NCBI RefSeq assembly: GCF_014205295.1
Contig: NZ_JACHNF010000001.1
Coordinates: 4,464,001 to 4,528,000 of the forward strand
DNA: 64,000 nucleotides
Reading direction: 5' to 3'
Source of the DNA: Kribbella solani
GTDB taxonomy: Bacteria > Actinomycetota > Actinomycetes > Propionibacteriales > Kribbellaceae
The position numbers were made by a program, and so were the translations under genes. The notes beneath the pieces are model-generated. The model made no database searches. It was not told the origin of the DNA and saw only the letters and a list, made by a program, of their open reading frames with translations. Below are positions 34,864-43,967 of this stretch, in pieces. The number at the start of each line of letters is the position of its first letter. Within the stretch, counting starts at the first letter, position 1.

Positions 34864-35453
34864 CCCGGCAGACGGTCTCGGCCTGGGTCGCGTACCGGCG
34901 GACCGTGGTCAGCGTGGTCACGTACGGCCTGCTCGGGCTGGCCTTCGTACTCGGCGTGATCTGGTTCCTGTTCCCGGGCAACTCCCGCTGGGAGCCCGCG
35001 GTCAACTCACTCACCCTGGTCGCCGGGCTGACCGGCATCTTCGTCGAACGGCTGACGACCGAAGCCGAGCGGCGTACGGAAGTACTGCGCGCCGTCGCCG
35101 ACGAACTGCACGAGAACACCCGCCTGATCAGCGACCCGCGGTTCTCGCCGGAAGCACCCGGCACTCGTCAGGTGTACCCGCGACTGGTGGTTTCGGCGGT
35201 CGACCTTGCGCTGGTATCGGGCGCACTCGGGCTGCACCGCGACGCCGAGCTGGTCGGCATGCTGCACCGCTGGCGGGACACCGTGCACCTGTTCAACCGG
35301 CGGCTCGACCTGACCGAGATCAGCACCTTCTCGAACACCATCACCACGGCCGAGCTGGCCGCGTTCCACCGGGCGCTGCACCGCGAGGACAGCTACTTCG
35401 CCGAGACCCGGAAGATGCTGAAGAACCTGCTGGACAAGCTGCCCGCGGCTTAA
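34860..35453 (+). CDS. Two-helix membrane protein with helical cytoplasmic domain
   Basis: A 197-residue protein, GTG start at 34860 overlapping the methyltransferase stop. Two transmembrane helices (VVSVVTYGLLGLAFVLGVIW and VNSLTLVAGLTGIFV) sit in the first 60 residues, and the remainder is helical and charged (VERLTTEAERRTEVLRAVAD). It resembles membrane-tethered helical partner proteins, but I know no named family. The strict coupling suggests the two proteins act together. Confidence 0.72.
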   Translation: MTRQTVSAWVAYRRTVVSVVTYGLLGLAFVLGVIWFLFPGNSRWEPAVNSLTLVAGLTGIFVERLTTEAERRTEVLRAVADELHENTRLISDPRFSPEAPGTRQVYPRLVVSAVDLALVSGALGLHRDAELVGMLHRWRDTVHLFNRRLDLTEISTFSNTITTAELAAFHRALHREDSYFAETRKMLKNLLDKLPAA

Positions 35454-35537
35454 CGGCCGAGGCCGAAACCATGGCTCTTGCTGCCAGTAGTGGCAAAATC
35501 CGCCGAGCCGTTGACTTGGCCTCGCCGCGAGCGTTTC

Positions 35538-35559
35538 ACTTTCGGACAGGACCGTAAAT
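35538..35559. promoter_or_regulatory. Regulon operator copy 1 (before beta-propeller gene)
   Basis: ACTTTCGGAC - AG - GACCGTAAAT, an imperfect 22-bp palindrome 21 nt upstream of the ATG. It matches the other three copies at 37621, 41730 and 43968. Confidence 0.7.
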
Positions 35560-35580
35560 ACGGCACCCCGGAGGCATCGC

Positions 35581-37599
35581 ATGCGATCAGTCCGCTCGCT
35601 CATCGCGGTGGCACTCGCCGCCGTTCTCGTCAGCACCCTGGCCAACCCGGCCGGCGCGACCCCCAAACCGCCGACCGCCAACGTCGTCTCCCTCGGCGTC
35701 CCACTGTCCGACGTGCTCCTGATCGGCGGCACCGTCGCACCCGGACCGGGCGGCAAGACCGCGATCTGGAACGTGTCCACCGGCAGCCCGGCGTACCTGA
35801 ACGCCATCGACCCGGCCACCGGCGACAGCCTGCTCTCCGCGGCGCTGCCCGGCGCGGACGGCAGTTACGCGGTCGCGGCCGCGCCGGACGGCACGATCTA
35901 CGCCGGCACCTACAACAACGGCCACCTGTACCGATTGCGCCCTGGCGAAACCACCGCCGAGGACCTGGGCCGGCCGCTGCCGACCGAGACGTTCATCCTG
36001 CGGATCACGGTCGACGAGCAGGGCAACGTGTACGGCGGCACGTACCCGCACGGCAAAGTGTTCCGGTACGACCATCAGACCGGCGCGATCCGCGATTACG
36101 GCACGATCAAAGCCGGTCAGGGGTATGTGAAGAGCATCGACTACGCAAACGGCAAGCTGTACGCGGGTTCCCAGCCGGACGCGTACATCTCCGAGATCGA
36201 CGTGAACACCGGCGCGGTCACCCAGCTACCACCACCGCCCGGTCTCGGCGACCCGAAGGACCAGGTCGTGTACGACCTGAACGCCCGCGGCGGCCGCGTG
36301 TACGTCCGGATCAGCACCGCCTTCCCCGGCCCGTTGTACGTGTGGGACATCGCGTCCCGGACCTGGGTGGACGAGATCCCGAACGCGCACGGCCTGGACA
36401 TCTCGCCGATCGGCGCGGACGGTTCGCTGTACCTGATCCAGAGCAGTGAGCTGAAGAAGTACGACCCGGCGACCAAGACCCTGACCGGTACCGGACTGAC
36501 CTTCACCGGCCGGATCCAGAACGCCCGCTCGATCGGGTACGCCGACCTGAACCTGCCCGACTACCCCGGCACCAGCGTGGTCGGCACGCTCTGGCGCGGC
36601 GAGGAGTTCCGCTACAACCCGCGGACCGGCAAGTCCGAGATCTTCCAGACCAAGGTCCGCCGGGAGCCGATCGAGATCCTGTCAGTGGCCGGCGGCAAGA
36701 CCAACATCTACGCCGGCGGCTTCCTGAACGGCGGGATCTCGGTGGTCGACCCGGTCACCGGCGCGGCCACTTTCAACCGGTTCTCGCAGGTCGAGGCGCT
36801 GCTGGAGGGTTCGGCCGGCAACCTCTGGGTCGGCGCGTACCCGGAGGCGCGCCTCTACTCGTACGACCCGGCCAAGCCATGGAGCAGTCCGGAGTACTCC
36901 CCCGGCCCGCCGGGTACGCCGGACAACCCGGCCAAGCTGCTCAATCTCAAGCCGGACATCTTCCAGACCCGCGCCCGCGCGCTGGTCGAGGTGAACGGCA
37001 AGATCGCGGTCGGCACCATCCCGGACGGCGATCGGCTCGGTGGCGCGCTGGTCATCTACGACCCGAAGACCGGCAGCACCGAGAAGTACCGGAACGTGGT
37101 CCAGGACGAGTCCGTGTACGGCCTGACCGCCCGCTGCGGCATCGTGTACGGCGGAACGTCGATCGCCGGTGGCCTGACCACCACCCCACCGACCCGGGCG
37201 GCGGGCACAGTGTTCGCGTGGGACGTGACCGGGAAGAAGAAGCTCTGGGAGACCGTGCCGGTGCCGGGCGCGGCTACCGTCTCGTCGGTGACGATCGGCC
37301 CGGACGGGCTGCTCTGGGGCGTGGCCGGAAAGACCGTGTTCGCGCTGGCCCCGGACTCCGGCAAGCTGAAGAAGTCCTTCACGCTCGGTACCACCACGTC
37401 CAGCGGCGACATCGTCGCGACCTCGGAGGCGGTGTACGTGAGCATCGACCTGAACAAGATCTACCGGATCGCGCCGGGAAAGAAGGCGGTTCCGACCGTG
37501 TTCGTGACCCATCCACACCGGCGGCTCGGCGTCCGCGGCAACCATCAGTTGCTGATGACCAGCGGTTCCGAGCTGTTCCGAGTTGATATCAGCCGTTGA
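35581..37599 (+). CDS. Secreted beta-propeller protein
   Basis: A 672-residue exported protein. The signal peptide (MRSVRSLIAVALAAVLVSTL, cut near PAGA) is followed by many repeated blade-like units such as DGTIYAGTYNNGHLYRL, GNVYGGTYPHGKVFRYD and GKLYAGSQPDAYISEID: the pattern of seven- or eight-bladed propellers (PQQ/WD40/SMP-30-like), here perhaps twelve or more blades in two domains. No catalytic residues are evident. GGAGG at 35570-35574 sets the start. It carries regulon operator copy 1, so it may bind or process the imported substrate outside the cell. Confidence 0.82.
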   Translation: MRSVRSLIAVALAAVLVSTLANPAGATPKPPTANVVSLGVPLSDVLLIGGTVAPGPGGKTAIWNVSTGSPAYLNAIDPATGDSLLSAALPGADGSYAVAAAPDGTIYAGTYNNGHLYRLRPGETTAEDLGRPLPTETFILRITVDEQGNVYGGTYPHGKVFRYDHQTGAIRDYGTIKAGQGYVKSIDYANGKLYAGSQPDAYISEIDVNTGAVTQLPPPPGLGDPKDQVVYDLNARGGRVYVRISTAFPGPLYVWDIASRTWVDEIPNAHGLDISPIGADGSLYLIQSSELKKYDPATKTLTGTGLTFTGRIQNARSIGYADLNLPDYPGTSVVGTLWRGEEFRYNPRTGKSEIFQTKVRREPIEILSVAGGKTNIYAGGFLNGGISVVDPVTGAATFNRFSQVEALLEGSAGNLWVGAYPEARLYSYDPAKPWSSPEYSPGPPGTPDNPAKLLNLKPDIFQTRARALVEVNGKIAVGTIPDGDRLGGALVIYDPKTGSTEKYRNVVQDESVYGLTARCGIVYGGTSIAGGLTTTPPTRAAGTVFAWDVTGKKKLWETVPVPGAATVSSVTIGPDGLLWGVAGKTVFALAPDSGKLKKSFTLGTTTSSGDIVATSEAVYVSIDLNKIYRIAPGKKAVPTVFVTHPHRRLGVRGNHQLLMTSGSELFRVDISR

Positions 37600-37620
37600 C
37601 AGCCGAAATTCACCCCGACT

Positions 37621-37642
37621 ACTTTCGGTCCTGACCGTTATT
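37621..37642. promoter_or_regulatory. Regulon operator copy 2 (before ABC binding-protein gene)
   Basis: ACTTTCGGTC - CT - GACCGTTATT, 22 bp, 48 nt upstream of the binding-protein ATG. Confidence 0.7.
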
Positions 37643-37690
37643 AGGTCGACAACCATCCGGCCCTGCTTCCGGACCCACCCTGGGGGTGCG

Positions 37691-38956
37691 ATGAAATCCA
37701 CCGTCCGCCGCATCGCGGCACCACTCACGGCGCTCGTTCTCGCCGCCGCGCTCAGTTCCTGCGGCGGTGGCGACTCCGGCTCGTCGAGCGCGAAGAAGAG
37801 CGTCACGCTCTGGATGTACCCGGTGATCGCCGACCAGGCGACCAGCGACACGTACTGGAAAAAGGTCGAGACCGACTTCGAGGCGGCCAACTCCGGGATC
37901 GACCTGAAGATCGAGATGCAGCCGTGGGCGAACCGCGAGGAGAAGCTCGCCGCCGCGTTCTCGGGCAAGAAGGGCCCGGACGTGCTGCTGATGATCCCGG
38001 ACCAGATCCCGCAGTACGTGAAGAGCGGCTCGCTGGCGCCGGTCGACGACGTGGTCGATCCGGAGAAGGACAAGTTCCTGCCGGCCGCCGTTCCCGGTCT
38101 GACCGTCGACGGCAAGATCTACGGCGCGCCGATCTACCACACGGTCACCACCACCATGTACAACAAGACGATCCTGACCAAGGCCGGGATCAGCAAGCCG
38201 CCGGAGACCTGGGACGAGATCAAGGCGGCCGCGCCGAAGATCAAGGCCGCCGGGTTCTCCACGCTGGACTACGCGGCCTCGCCGGAGGCGACGCTGAACC
38301 TGAGCTTCTACCCGCTGCTCTGGCAGGCCGGCGGCAAGGTGTTCGCCGACGACGGCAAGAGCGTCACCTTCAACCAGGCGCCGGGTCTGGAGGCGCTGAC
38401 CTTCCTGAAGGGCCTGTGGGACGAGGGCGCGATCTCGAAGACCGCGCTCGGCAGCGTGAACACGGTCGCGGACTCGGCCCTCGGCAAGGGGCAGGTCGCG
38501 ATGGCCTACACCAGCGTGCCCTCCGACGCCGCCACGGTCGCGAAGACCTGGGGCGCCGGCAACGTCGAGATCGGGTCACCGCTGACCGGTAAGAAGCAGG
38601 TCGGGTACGGCATCCCGGGCGGCCTGGTGATGAACGCGGCGAGCGGGAACACCGACGCGGCGAAGAAGTTCCTGTCGTTCATGATCCAGCCGGCCCAGCT
38701 GGACGCGCTGAGCAAGGCCTCCGGGTACTACTCGCCGCGCAAGGACGCCACGTACGCGTCGACCGACCCGAACGCGGCGAAGTTCAAGGACGCGCTGCAG
38801 TACGCCGTACCGGGTGAGGCGAACCCGTCCGCGCGGCAGATCATGTCCTTCCTGAGCACCGAGATCCAGGCGGTGCTGACCGGTAAGAAGCAGCCGCAGC
38901 AGGGCCTGGACGACGCCGCCAAGCAGGCCAACGACCTCCTGTCGAGACAACGTTGA
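37691..38956 (+). CDS. Sugar-type ABC substrate-binding lipoprotein
   Basis: A 421-residue solute-binding protein family 1 member. The signal peptide ends in a lipobox (ALSSC), followed by a Gly/Ser linker and SVTLWMYPVIADQ; YGAPIYHTVTTTMYNK is the typical hinge region. ATG 37691 gives a proper signal peptide. It is the first gene of a CUT1-type importer with two permeases downstream, under operator copy 2. The ligand is unknown; the linked catabolic enzymes suggest an acid-sugar-like or dipeptide-like molecule rather than a simple maltose-type sugar. Confidence 0.92.
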   Translation: MKSTVRRIAAPLTALVLAAALSSCGGGDSGSSSAKKSVTLWMYPVIADQATSDTYWKKVETDFEAANSGIDLKIEMQPWANREEKLAAAFSGKKGPDVLLMIPDQIPQYVKSGSLAPVDDVVDPEKDKFLPAAVPGLTVDGKIYGAPIYHTVTTTMYNKTILTKAGISKPPETWDEIKAAAPKIKAAGFSTLDYAASPEATLNLSFYPLLWQAGGKVFADDGKSVTFNQAPGLEALTFLKGLWDEGAISKTALGSVNTVADSALGKGQVAMAYTSVPSDAATVAKTWGAGNVEIGSPLTGKKQVGYGIPGGLVMNAASGNTDAAKKFLSFMIQPAQLDALSKASGYYSPRKDATYASTDPNAAKFKDALQYAVPGEANPSARQIMSFLSTEIQAVLTGKKQPQQGLDDAAKQANDLLSRQR

Positions 38957-39858
38957 CCTCCGTCCTCCCGCGGTCCACGTCGCGCGCCGGCCGGCGTGGA
39001 CCGCGCCGGCGCCCGTGGGTCGGCCTGTTGTTCGTCGCCCCGATGCTGGTGCTGTTCCTGCTCTTCCGGTTCCTGCCGGCCATCGGCGCGCTGCTGCTTT
39101 CGCTGACCGACTACCGGATCAGCGGCAACTGGGATTTCATTGCCTTTGACAACTACACGCGGTTGTTGTCGGACGGCGTGTTCCACGAGGCGTTGCTGGT
39201 CACGGTCACGTACACGGTGATGTTCGTACCGCTGACGGTGCTGCTGTCACTGGGTACGGCGGTGCTGCTGCATCAGGTGGTGTGGAAGCGCGGGTTCTTC
39301 CGGGGCGTGTTCTTCCTGCCGTACGTCACCAGCATCGTGCTCGCCGCGGTGATCTGGAAGTGGATCTACGACGCGCAGGACGGCCTGCTCAACACGCTGA
39401 TCGGGCTCGTACACCTCGGGCCGATCGACTTCCTTAACCAGTCGAACACGGTGCTGCCGTCGATCGCGGTGACCTCGGCGTGGAAGGGCTTCGGGTACTC
39501 GATGCTGATCCTGCTGGCCGGGCTGCAGGCGGTACCGAAGTCGTACCTGGAGGCCGCGATGATCGACGGCGCGAGCACCTGGCAGCGGTTCCGGTACGTG
39601 ACGCTGCCGCAACTCCGGCCGGTGCTGTTCTTCGTCCTGGTGATCGAGACGATCGGCGCGTTCCAGGTGTTCGACGCGATGTACGTGATGACCGGTGGCG
39701 GACCGGTGCGGTCGAGCTACTCGCTCGTGTACTTCCTGTACGACAGCGGGTTCAAGTACTTCGACTTCGGTTACGCCAGTGCGATCGGCTTGGTGCTGTT
39801 CCTGATCGTGCTGATCGTCTCGCTCGTACAGCGCCGGCTCGTCGGGAGGGACGACTGA
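38953..39858 (+). CDS. ABC transporter permease (CUT1, MalF-like)
   Basis: A 301-residue permease with six helices after an Arg-rich N-terminus. The EAA loop is KSYLEAAMIDGASTWQRFRY. The start is TTG at 38953, overlapping the binding-protein stop as TTGA, the only good in-frame start before the first helix. Partner of the gene at 39858. No ATPase gene is in the locus, so a shared MsiK-like ATPase is expected. Confidence 0.92.
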   Translation: MTSVLPRSTSRAGRRGPRRRPWVGLLFVAPMLVLFLLFRFLPAIGALLLSLTDYRISGNWDFIAFDNYTRLLSDGVFHEALLVTVTYTVMFVPLTVLLSLGTAVLLHQVVWKRGFFRGVFFLPYVTSIVLAAVIWKWIYDAQDGLLNTLIGLVHLGPIDFLNQSNTVLPSIAVTSAWKGFGYSMLILLAGLQAVPKSYLEAAMIDGASTWQRFRYVTLPQLRPVLFFVLVIETIGAFQVFDAMYVMTGGGPVRSSYSLVYFLYDSGFKYFDFGYASAIGLVLFLIVLIVSLVQRRLVGRDD

Positions 39859-40730
39859 TGGTGAACGTACTCGAACGCCCGCCGGTGCGGGAAGTCACCG
39901 AGTCACGCGCCGCCGGGCGGCGTGGGCCGGCGCGGTTGACGATGCCGACGCTGCTGATCCTGACCGCGATCGTCACCGTCGTACCGTTCGCGGCGATGGT
40001 GCTGGTCGCGTTCGCGCCGCCGAGCGGGAAGACCTTCCCGGGCGCGCTGAACCCGGCGAACTTCACCATGGAGAACTTCCGGAACGTGCTCTCCAGCTCG
40101 GACATCCCGCGCTGGACGGTGAACTCGCTGCTGTACTCGCTGGTGTCCGTCGTGTGCGTGCTGCTGTTCGCGTCGATGGCCGGATACGCCTTCGCGAAGA
40201 AGCGCTTCCCGGGGCGGGAGATCATGTTCTGGGCGTTCCTCGCCACGCTGATGGTGCCGTTCCAGGCGACGCTGATCCCCTCGTACATCCTGGTGTCGAA
40301 GCTGGACTGGGTGGACAGCTACTGGGGTCTGATCGTGCCTACGCTGGCGAACTCGCAGGCAGTTTTCCTGATGCGGCAGTTCATCCTGCAGCTGCCGGAT
40401 GAGTTGTTCGAGGCGGCGGAGATCGACGGTGCTTCGGAGTGGCGGATCTTCACGACGATCGTGGTGCCGTTGATCCGGCCGGTCCTCGCCACCCTCGGCA
40501 TCTTCGTGTTCCTGTGGCACTGGAACGATTTCCTGTGGCCGTTGGTGATCGGGCAGTCCGGTGAGATGCAGACGCTGACCGTCGGGCTGGCGACGTTGCA
40601 GACGCAGTCGGTGCCGATCAACCAGGTGATGGCCGGGGCGACCATTACGGTCGTCCCCAGCCTGCTGGTGTTCGGGTTGCTGCAGCGCTACCTGACGGAC
40701 TCGATTGCGATGTCCGGCCTCAAGGCTTGA
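39858..40730 (+). CDS. ABC transporter permease (CUT1, MalG-like)
   Basis: A 290-residue permease; the EAA loop is DELFEAAEIDGASEWRIF. ATG 39858 overlaps the upstream stop as TGATG. Its 3' end overlaps the convergent oxidoreductase gene by 11 nt, so no terminator separates them. Confidence 0.93.
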   Translation: MVNVLERPPVREVTESRAAGRRGPARLTMPTLLILTAIVTVVPFAAMVLVAFAPPSGKTFPGALNPANFTMENFRNVLSSSDIPRWTVNSLLYSLVSVVCVLLFASMAGYAFAKKRFPGREIMFWAFLATLMVPFQATLIPSYILVSKLDWVDSYWGLIVPTLANSQAVFLMRQFILQLPDELFEAAEIDGASEWRIFTTIVVPLIRPVLATLGIFVFLWHWNDFLWPLVIGQSGEMQTLTVGLATLQTQSVPINQVMAGATITVVPSLLVFGLLQRYLTDSIAMSGLKA

Positions 40731-41691
40731 GAAGTTCTCCGTAGGCCTCGATCGACTTGAGGGCTTCGGATTGCGGCATGCCCGGCGGCTGGATGCGGAG
40801 GATGATGCCGTCTGCGCCCATTTCCTCGTAATGGGCCAGGCGGTCCGCGCACTCGGCGCTGGAACCGATCACGCTGCGGTTGACGATGTCGTCCCAGCCT
40901 TGGGTGTAGCGGGCGGCATCGGTGGACGTACGCTTCCAACCCGTGTACGCGTCGTACAGGTCTCGCAACGGCTCTTCGAGCGCTTGGCGGGCGGCCTGTG
41001 AGGTCGGGGCGCAGTAGCCTTCGCGGCAGAGGATGACTTCCTGGCCGAGCGATTCGGCACCACGTGGGTACGACAGGTACTCGGCGATCTTTTCGGGCAG
41101 GTCGGCGTCCAGTTCGTTGAAGGACGTGGTCCAGCCGTCGCACATCCTTGCCGTACGCTCCAGGACCGCTGAGACCCGGCCGCCGTTCCACAGCCGCGGG
41201 CGTGGCGACTGGACCGGGCGTGGCGACAGGTACGCGTCCTTGATGCTGGTGAACTTTCCTTCGTACGTGACCTCGTCGGACGTCCACAGCCGGGTCAGGA
41301 TCTCCAGGCCCTCCTCGAAGCGCGCGACCCGCTCGGACTGCTTCACGCCGTACAGCGCGAACTCCTCCGGGCGGTACCCGAGGACGAACCCGGCGGTCAG
41401 CCGGCCACCGGAGAGTACGTCGATGTGCGCCAGCGTCTCCGCGAGCACGACCGGGTCGTACAGCGGCGTGACGATGCCCGCGGTGGCGATGCCGATCCGG
41501 GACGTGTGCGCCGCCAGCCAGGTCATCGAGGTGAGGATCTCGTGGTAGCCAGGGCGGTGCAGATGCCGCTCGCCGAGCACCACCCACTCGAAACCGGCCT
41601 GCTCGGCCAGCCGCGCCTGCTCGACCGCGTCCGCTAGTCGCGGGCGCTCGCCGGGGGTGCCGTAGAGGTTCAGATAGAGACCCAGCCGCAT
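40720..41691 (-). CDS. LLM-class flavin-dependent oxidoreductase
   Basis: A 323-residue luciferase-like TIM-barrel monooxygenase or reductase using FMN or F420. It opens MRLGLYLNLYGTPGERPRL; GFEWVVLGERHLHRPGYHE and GFVLGYRPEEFALYGV are typical. The gene is divergent from the enolase-superfamily gene and shares operator copy 3 between them, tying it to the same regulon. It may oxidise an intermediate of the pathway; the substrate is unknown. Confidence 0.85.
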   Translation of the reverse strand: MRLGLYLNLYGTPGERPRLADAVEQARLAEQAGFEWVVLGERHLHRPGYHEILTSMTWLAAHTSRIGIATAGIVTPLYDPVVLAETLAHIDVLSGGRLTAGFVLGYRPEEFALYGVKQSERVARFEEGLEILTRLWTSDEVTYEGKFTSIKDAYLSPRPVQSPRPRLWNGGRVSAVLERTARMCDGWTTSFNELDADLPEKIAEYLSYPRGAESLGQEVILCREGYCAPTSQAARQALEEPLRDLYDAYTGWKRTSTDAARYTQGWDDIVNRSVIGSSAECADRLAHYEEMGADGIILRIQPPGMPQSEALKSIEAYGELLKP

Positions 41692-41729
41692 CGGGGTGCC
41701 ACCTTCCGTTGACAGAGAGCGCTCAGGGT

Positions 41730-41751
41730 ATTTACGGTCTTGACCGTAAAT
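41730..41751. promoter_or_regulatory. Regulon operator copy 3 (divergent promoter, best palindrome)
   Basis: ATTTACGGTC - TT - GACCGTAAAT: perfect 10-bp arms. It lies between the oxidoreductase ATG (41691) and the enolase-superfamily ATG (41787), so one site could control both genes. Confidence 0.8.
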
Positions 41752-41786
41752 GCTTTGCGCCCAGATTGCGACCCTTAGGAGCCGGA

Positions 41787-42914
41787 ATGAGTCTTGCAGC
41801 AGAACCGGCCGGGTTGCCGGCGGGGGGATCCGCGTCCGAGGTCGCGCCGATCAGCGCGGTGAAGACCCGGGTGGTGAGCGCGCGGTACCGGCGGCCGTTC
41901 CAGATCAGCAGCGGGGTCAGTACCGAGCTGATCAGCCTGGTGGTCGAAGTGCACACCGCGGACGGCGCCGTCGGTATCGGCGAGACCTCCCCGATGACCG
42001 CGTACACGGGCGAGACGCTGTCCGGGGTCACGGCCGCGATCGAGGAGCACCTCGCGCCGGCCCTGATCGGCCGGGACCCGCTCGACCGCGCCGGCGCCCA
42101 CGTGGTCATGGACGCGGTACTGCGCGGCCAATCGGTCGCCAAGTCCGGACTCGACATCGCGCTGTACGACCTGGCCGGGCGGCTGAGCGGCTGGCCCGTC
42201 CACGCGATCCTCGGCGGCAGCGTCCGCGACCGGGTCCAGACCACGTGGGTGGTCGGGCTCGGGACCCTCGACGAGATGGCGGCGGAAGCGGCCGAATACG
42301 CCGATCGTGGTTTCCGGCACCTCAAGGTGAAGGGCGGGCACGACCCGGCCAAGGACCTGGAGCTGATCCGCGCCGTCCGCGCCGCGATCCCCGCCGACGC
42401 CGAGCTGTGCCTGGACGCCAACGAGGGGTACGACGCGACCACCGCGTTGCCGTACCTCGCCAAGATGAGCGCGGCCGGGCTCACCCTGCTCGAGCAGCCG
42501 CTCCCGCGCTGGGACCTGGCCGGGCTGGTCCGGCTGCGGGACCGGCTCGACGTACGGCTGATGGTCGACGAGAGCATGCACTCGCTGCACGACGCGCTCG
42601 AGATCGCGCGTCGCGGCGCCGCCGACGTACTGAACATCAAGATCCTCAAGGTCGGCGGACTGCACCGGGCGCTGCAGATCGCGAACGTCGCCGAAGCCGC
42701 CGGGCTCGCCGTGAAGGTAGGCTCGATGCCGGAGCTGGGCGTGGCGACGCTGGCCGCCGTACATCTGGCCGCCGCCGTACCGGGCGCGACCGTCGCCGCC
42801 GACCTGGTCGGGCCGCTGATGGTCGACCAGGACCCGCTCGCCCCGACCGTGTTCGCGGACTGCGACGGCTGGATCGACGTACCGAACCGGCCCGGTCTCG
42901 GGCACGACGTCTGA
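41787..42914 (+). CDS. Enolase superfamily enzyme, MLE / dipeptide-epimerase subgroup
   Basis: A 375-residue enzyme. Catalytic residues are visible: KxK in HLKVKGG, metal ligands Asp in LDANEG, Glu in LEQPLP and Asp in VDESM, and the second Lys in NIKILKVGG. Two Lys across the active site mark the muconate-lactonizing subgroup (cycloisomerases, dipeptide epimerases, OSBS, racemases) rather than acid-sugar dehydratases. AGGAG precedes ATG 41787. An N-terminal Ala/Gly-rich extension of about 20 residues is extra. It is followed by the DapA-family gene, probably the next pathway step. Confidence 0.88.
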   Translation: MSLAAEPAGLPAGGSASEVAPISAVKTRVVSARYRRPFQISSGVSTELISLVVEVHTADGAVGIGETSPMTAYTGETLSGVTAAIEEHLAPALIGRDPLDRAGAHVVMDAVLRGQSVAKSGLDIALYDLAGRLSGWPVHAILGGSVRDRVQTTWVVGLGTLDEMAAEAAEYADRGFRHLKVKGGHDPAKDLELIRAVRAAIPADAELCLDANEGYDATTALPYLAKMSAAGLTLLEQPLPRWDLAGLVRLRDRLDVRLMVDESMHSLHDALEIARRGAADVLNIKILKVGGLHRALQIANVAEAAGLAVKVGSMPELGVATLAAVHLAAAVPGATVAADLVGPLMVDQDPLAPTVFADCDGWIDVPNRPGLGHDV

Positions 42915-42923
42915 GAGGTGATC

Positions 42924-43889
42924 ATGCACCCACTGGTTTCCCGACTGCGCGGAACATTACTGCCGGCTGTCGTCACGCCGATGTCCGCTGACGGGGTGGT
43001 CGCATATGACGACCTGGCGGCGTACGCCACGTCGCTGGTGACACCGGCGGTTGGCGGGGTTGCTGTTTGGGCGCATACCGGGCGCGGGCTGTACTTGTCG
43101 GCGGCGGATCGGGCGAAGGTACTGGAGACGTGGCGGCAGGCGACCGACGTACCGATCGTGGCTGGGGTCGGCGTACCGAAGTCGCCGGATGGTTCGCCGG
43201 CGGGCTCGGCGGCGGGGTTGCGGGAGGTGGTTGATGCGACGGTGGAGATGGCTGTTGCCGCCGCGGCCGGTGGGGCTGACGCGGTGATGGTGTATCCGTT
43301 GGCGGTGCTGAACGAGCTGCCGGACGGGCACGCCCAAGCGATCGCGCTGCACGAGCGGGTCGCGGCCGAGAGTGGGCTGCCGCTGGTCGGCTTCTACCTG
43401 CATGGCGAGGCGGGCGGGTACCCGTACTCACCTGAGCTGATCCGGGACCTGCTGGACCTGGACGCGATGCTCGGGGTGAAGACGGCGACGCTCGACCGCG
43501 CGATCGGCTGCCAGGACGCGATCTGGGCCGGGCGCGGCACCGGGAAACTGCTCATCACCGGCGAGGACCGGATGTACGGCCCGTCGTTCATGTGGGGCGC
43601 CGACACCGCACTGGTCGGGATCGCGTCAGCGCAGGTCGAGCTGTCGGCCGCCGTACTGCGAGCGTGGACCGCCGGCGATCACACTGAGTTCCTGACGGCG
43701 TCCGACCGGCTGGACCGCTTCGCGGCGGCGACGTTCTACGCCCCGATCGAGGGCTACGTCCAGCGCATGTTGTGGGCAGCCGCGTGGGAGGGCCTGATCC
43801 CCGCGGCATCAGCCCACGACCCGTACGGCCCGGAGCTCCCGGCGAGCGAACGAGACCTGGTCATCCGCTGCCTCGAAGAGTTGCGCTAG
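42924..43889 (+). CDS. DapA/NanA-family class I lyase
   Basis: A 321-residue TIM-barrel lyase/synthase of the dihydrodipicolinate synthase family. The Schiff-base Lys is in MLGVKTATLD (about residue 178) and the conserved Tyr in LVGFYLHGEA. The usual GTTGE substrate loop is replaced by AHTGRGLYLS, so the substrate differs from DapA or NanA. ATG 42924 is chosen by GAGAGG five nt upstream; GTG 42918 is an alternative. It lies 9 nt after the enolase-superfamily gene, in one operon, ending at the terminator at 43902. Confidence 0.87.
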   Translation: MHPLVSRLRGTLLPAVVTPMSADGVVAYDDLAAYATSLVTPAVGGVAVWAHTGRGLYLSAADRAKVLETWRQATDVPIVAGVGVPKSPDGSPAGSAAGLREVVDATVEMAVAAAAGGADAVMVYPLAVLNELPDGHAQAIALHERVAAESGLPLVGFYLHGEAGGYPYSPELIRDLLDLDAMLGVKTATLDRAIGCQDAIWAGRGTGKLLITGEDRMYGPSFMWGADTALVGIASAQVELSAAVLRAWTAGDHTEFLTASDRLDRFAAATFYAPIEGYVQRMLWAAAWEGLIPAASAHDPYGPELPASERDLVIRCLEELR

Positions 43890-43901
43890 GCACCGGCTGT
43901 G

Positions 43902-43928
43902 GGTGGAGCGCTCCCTCCACGCTCCACC
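43902..43928 (+). terminator. Terminator after the DapA-family gene
   Basis: A 9-bp perfect stem (GGTGGAGCG, complement at 43920-43928) with a 9-nt loop, 12 nt after the stop. It separates the enzyme operon from the regulator gene. Confidence 0.75.
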
Positions 43929-43967
43929 GCACCGCGCCCGATCCGGCCCCGCCACCAGGGTGGCGAT

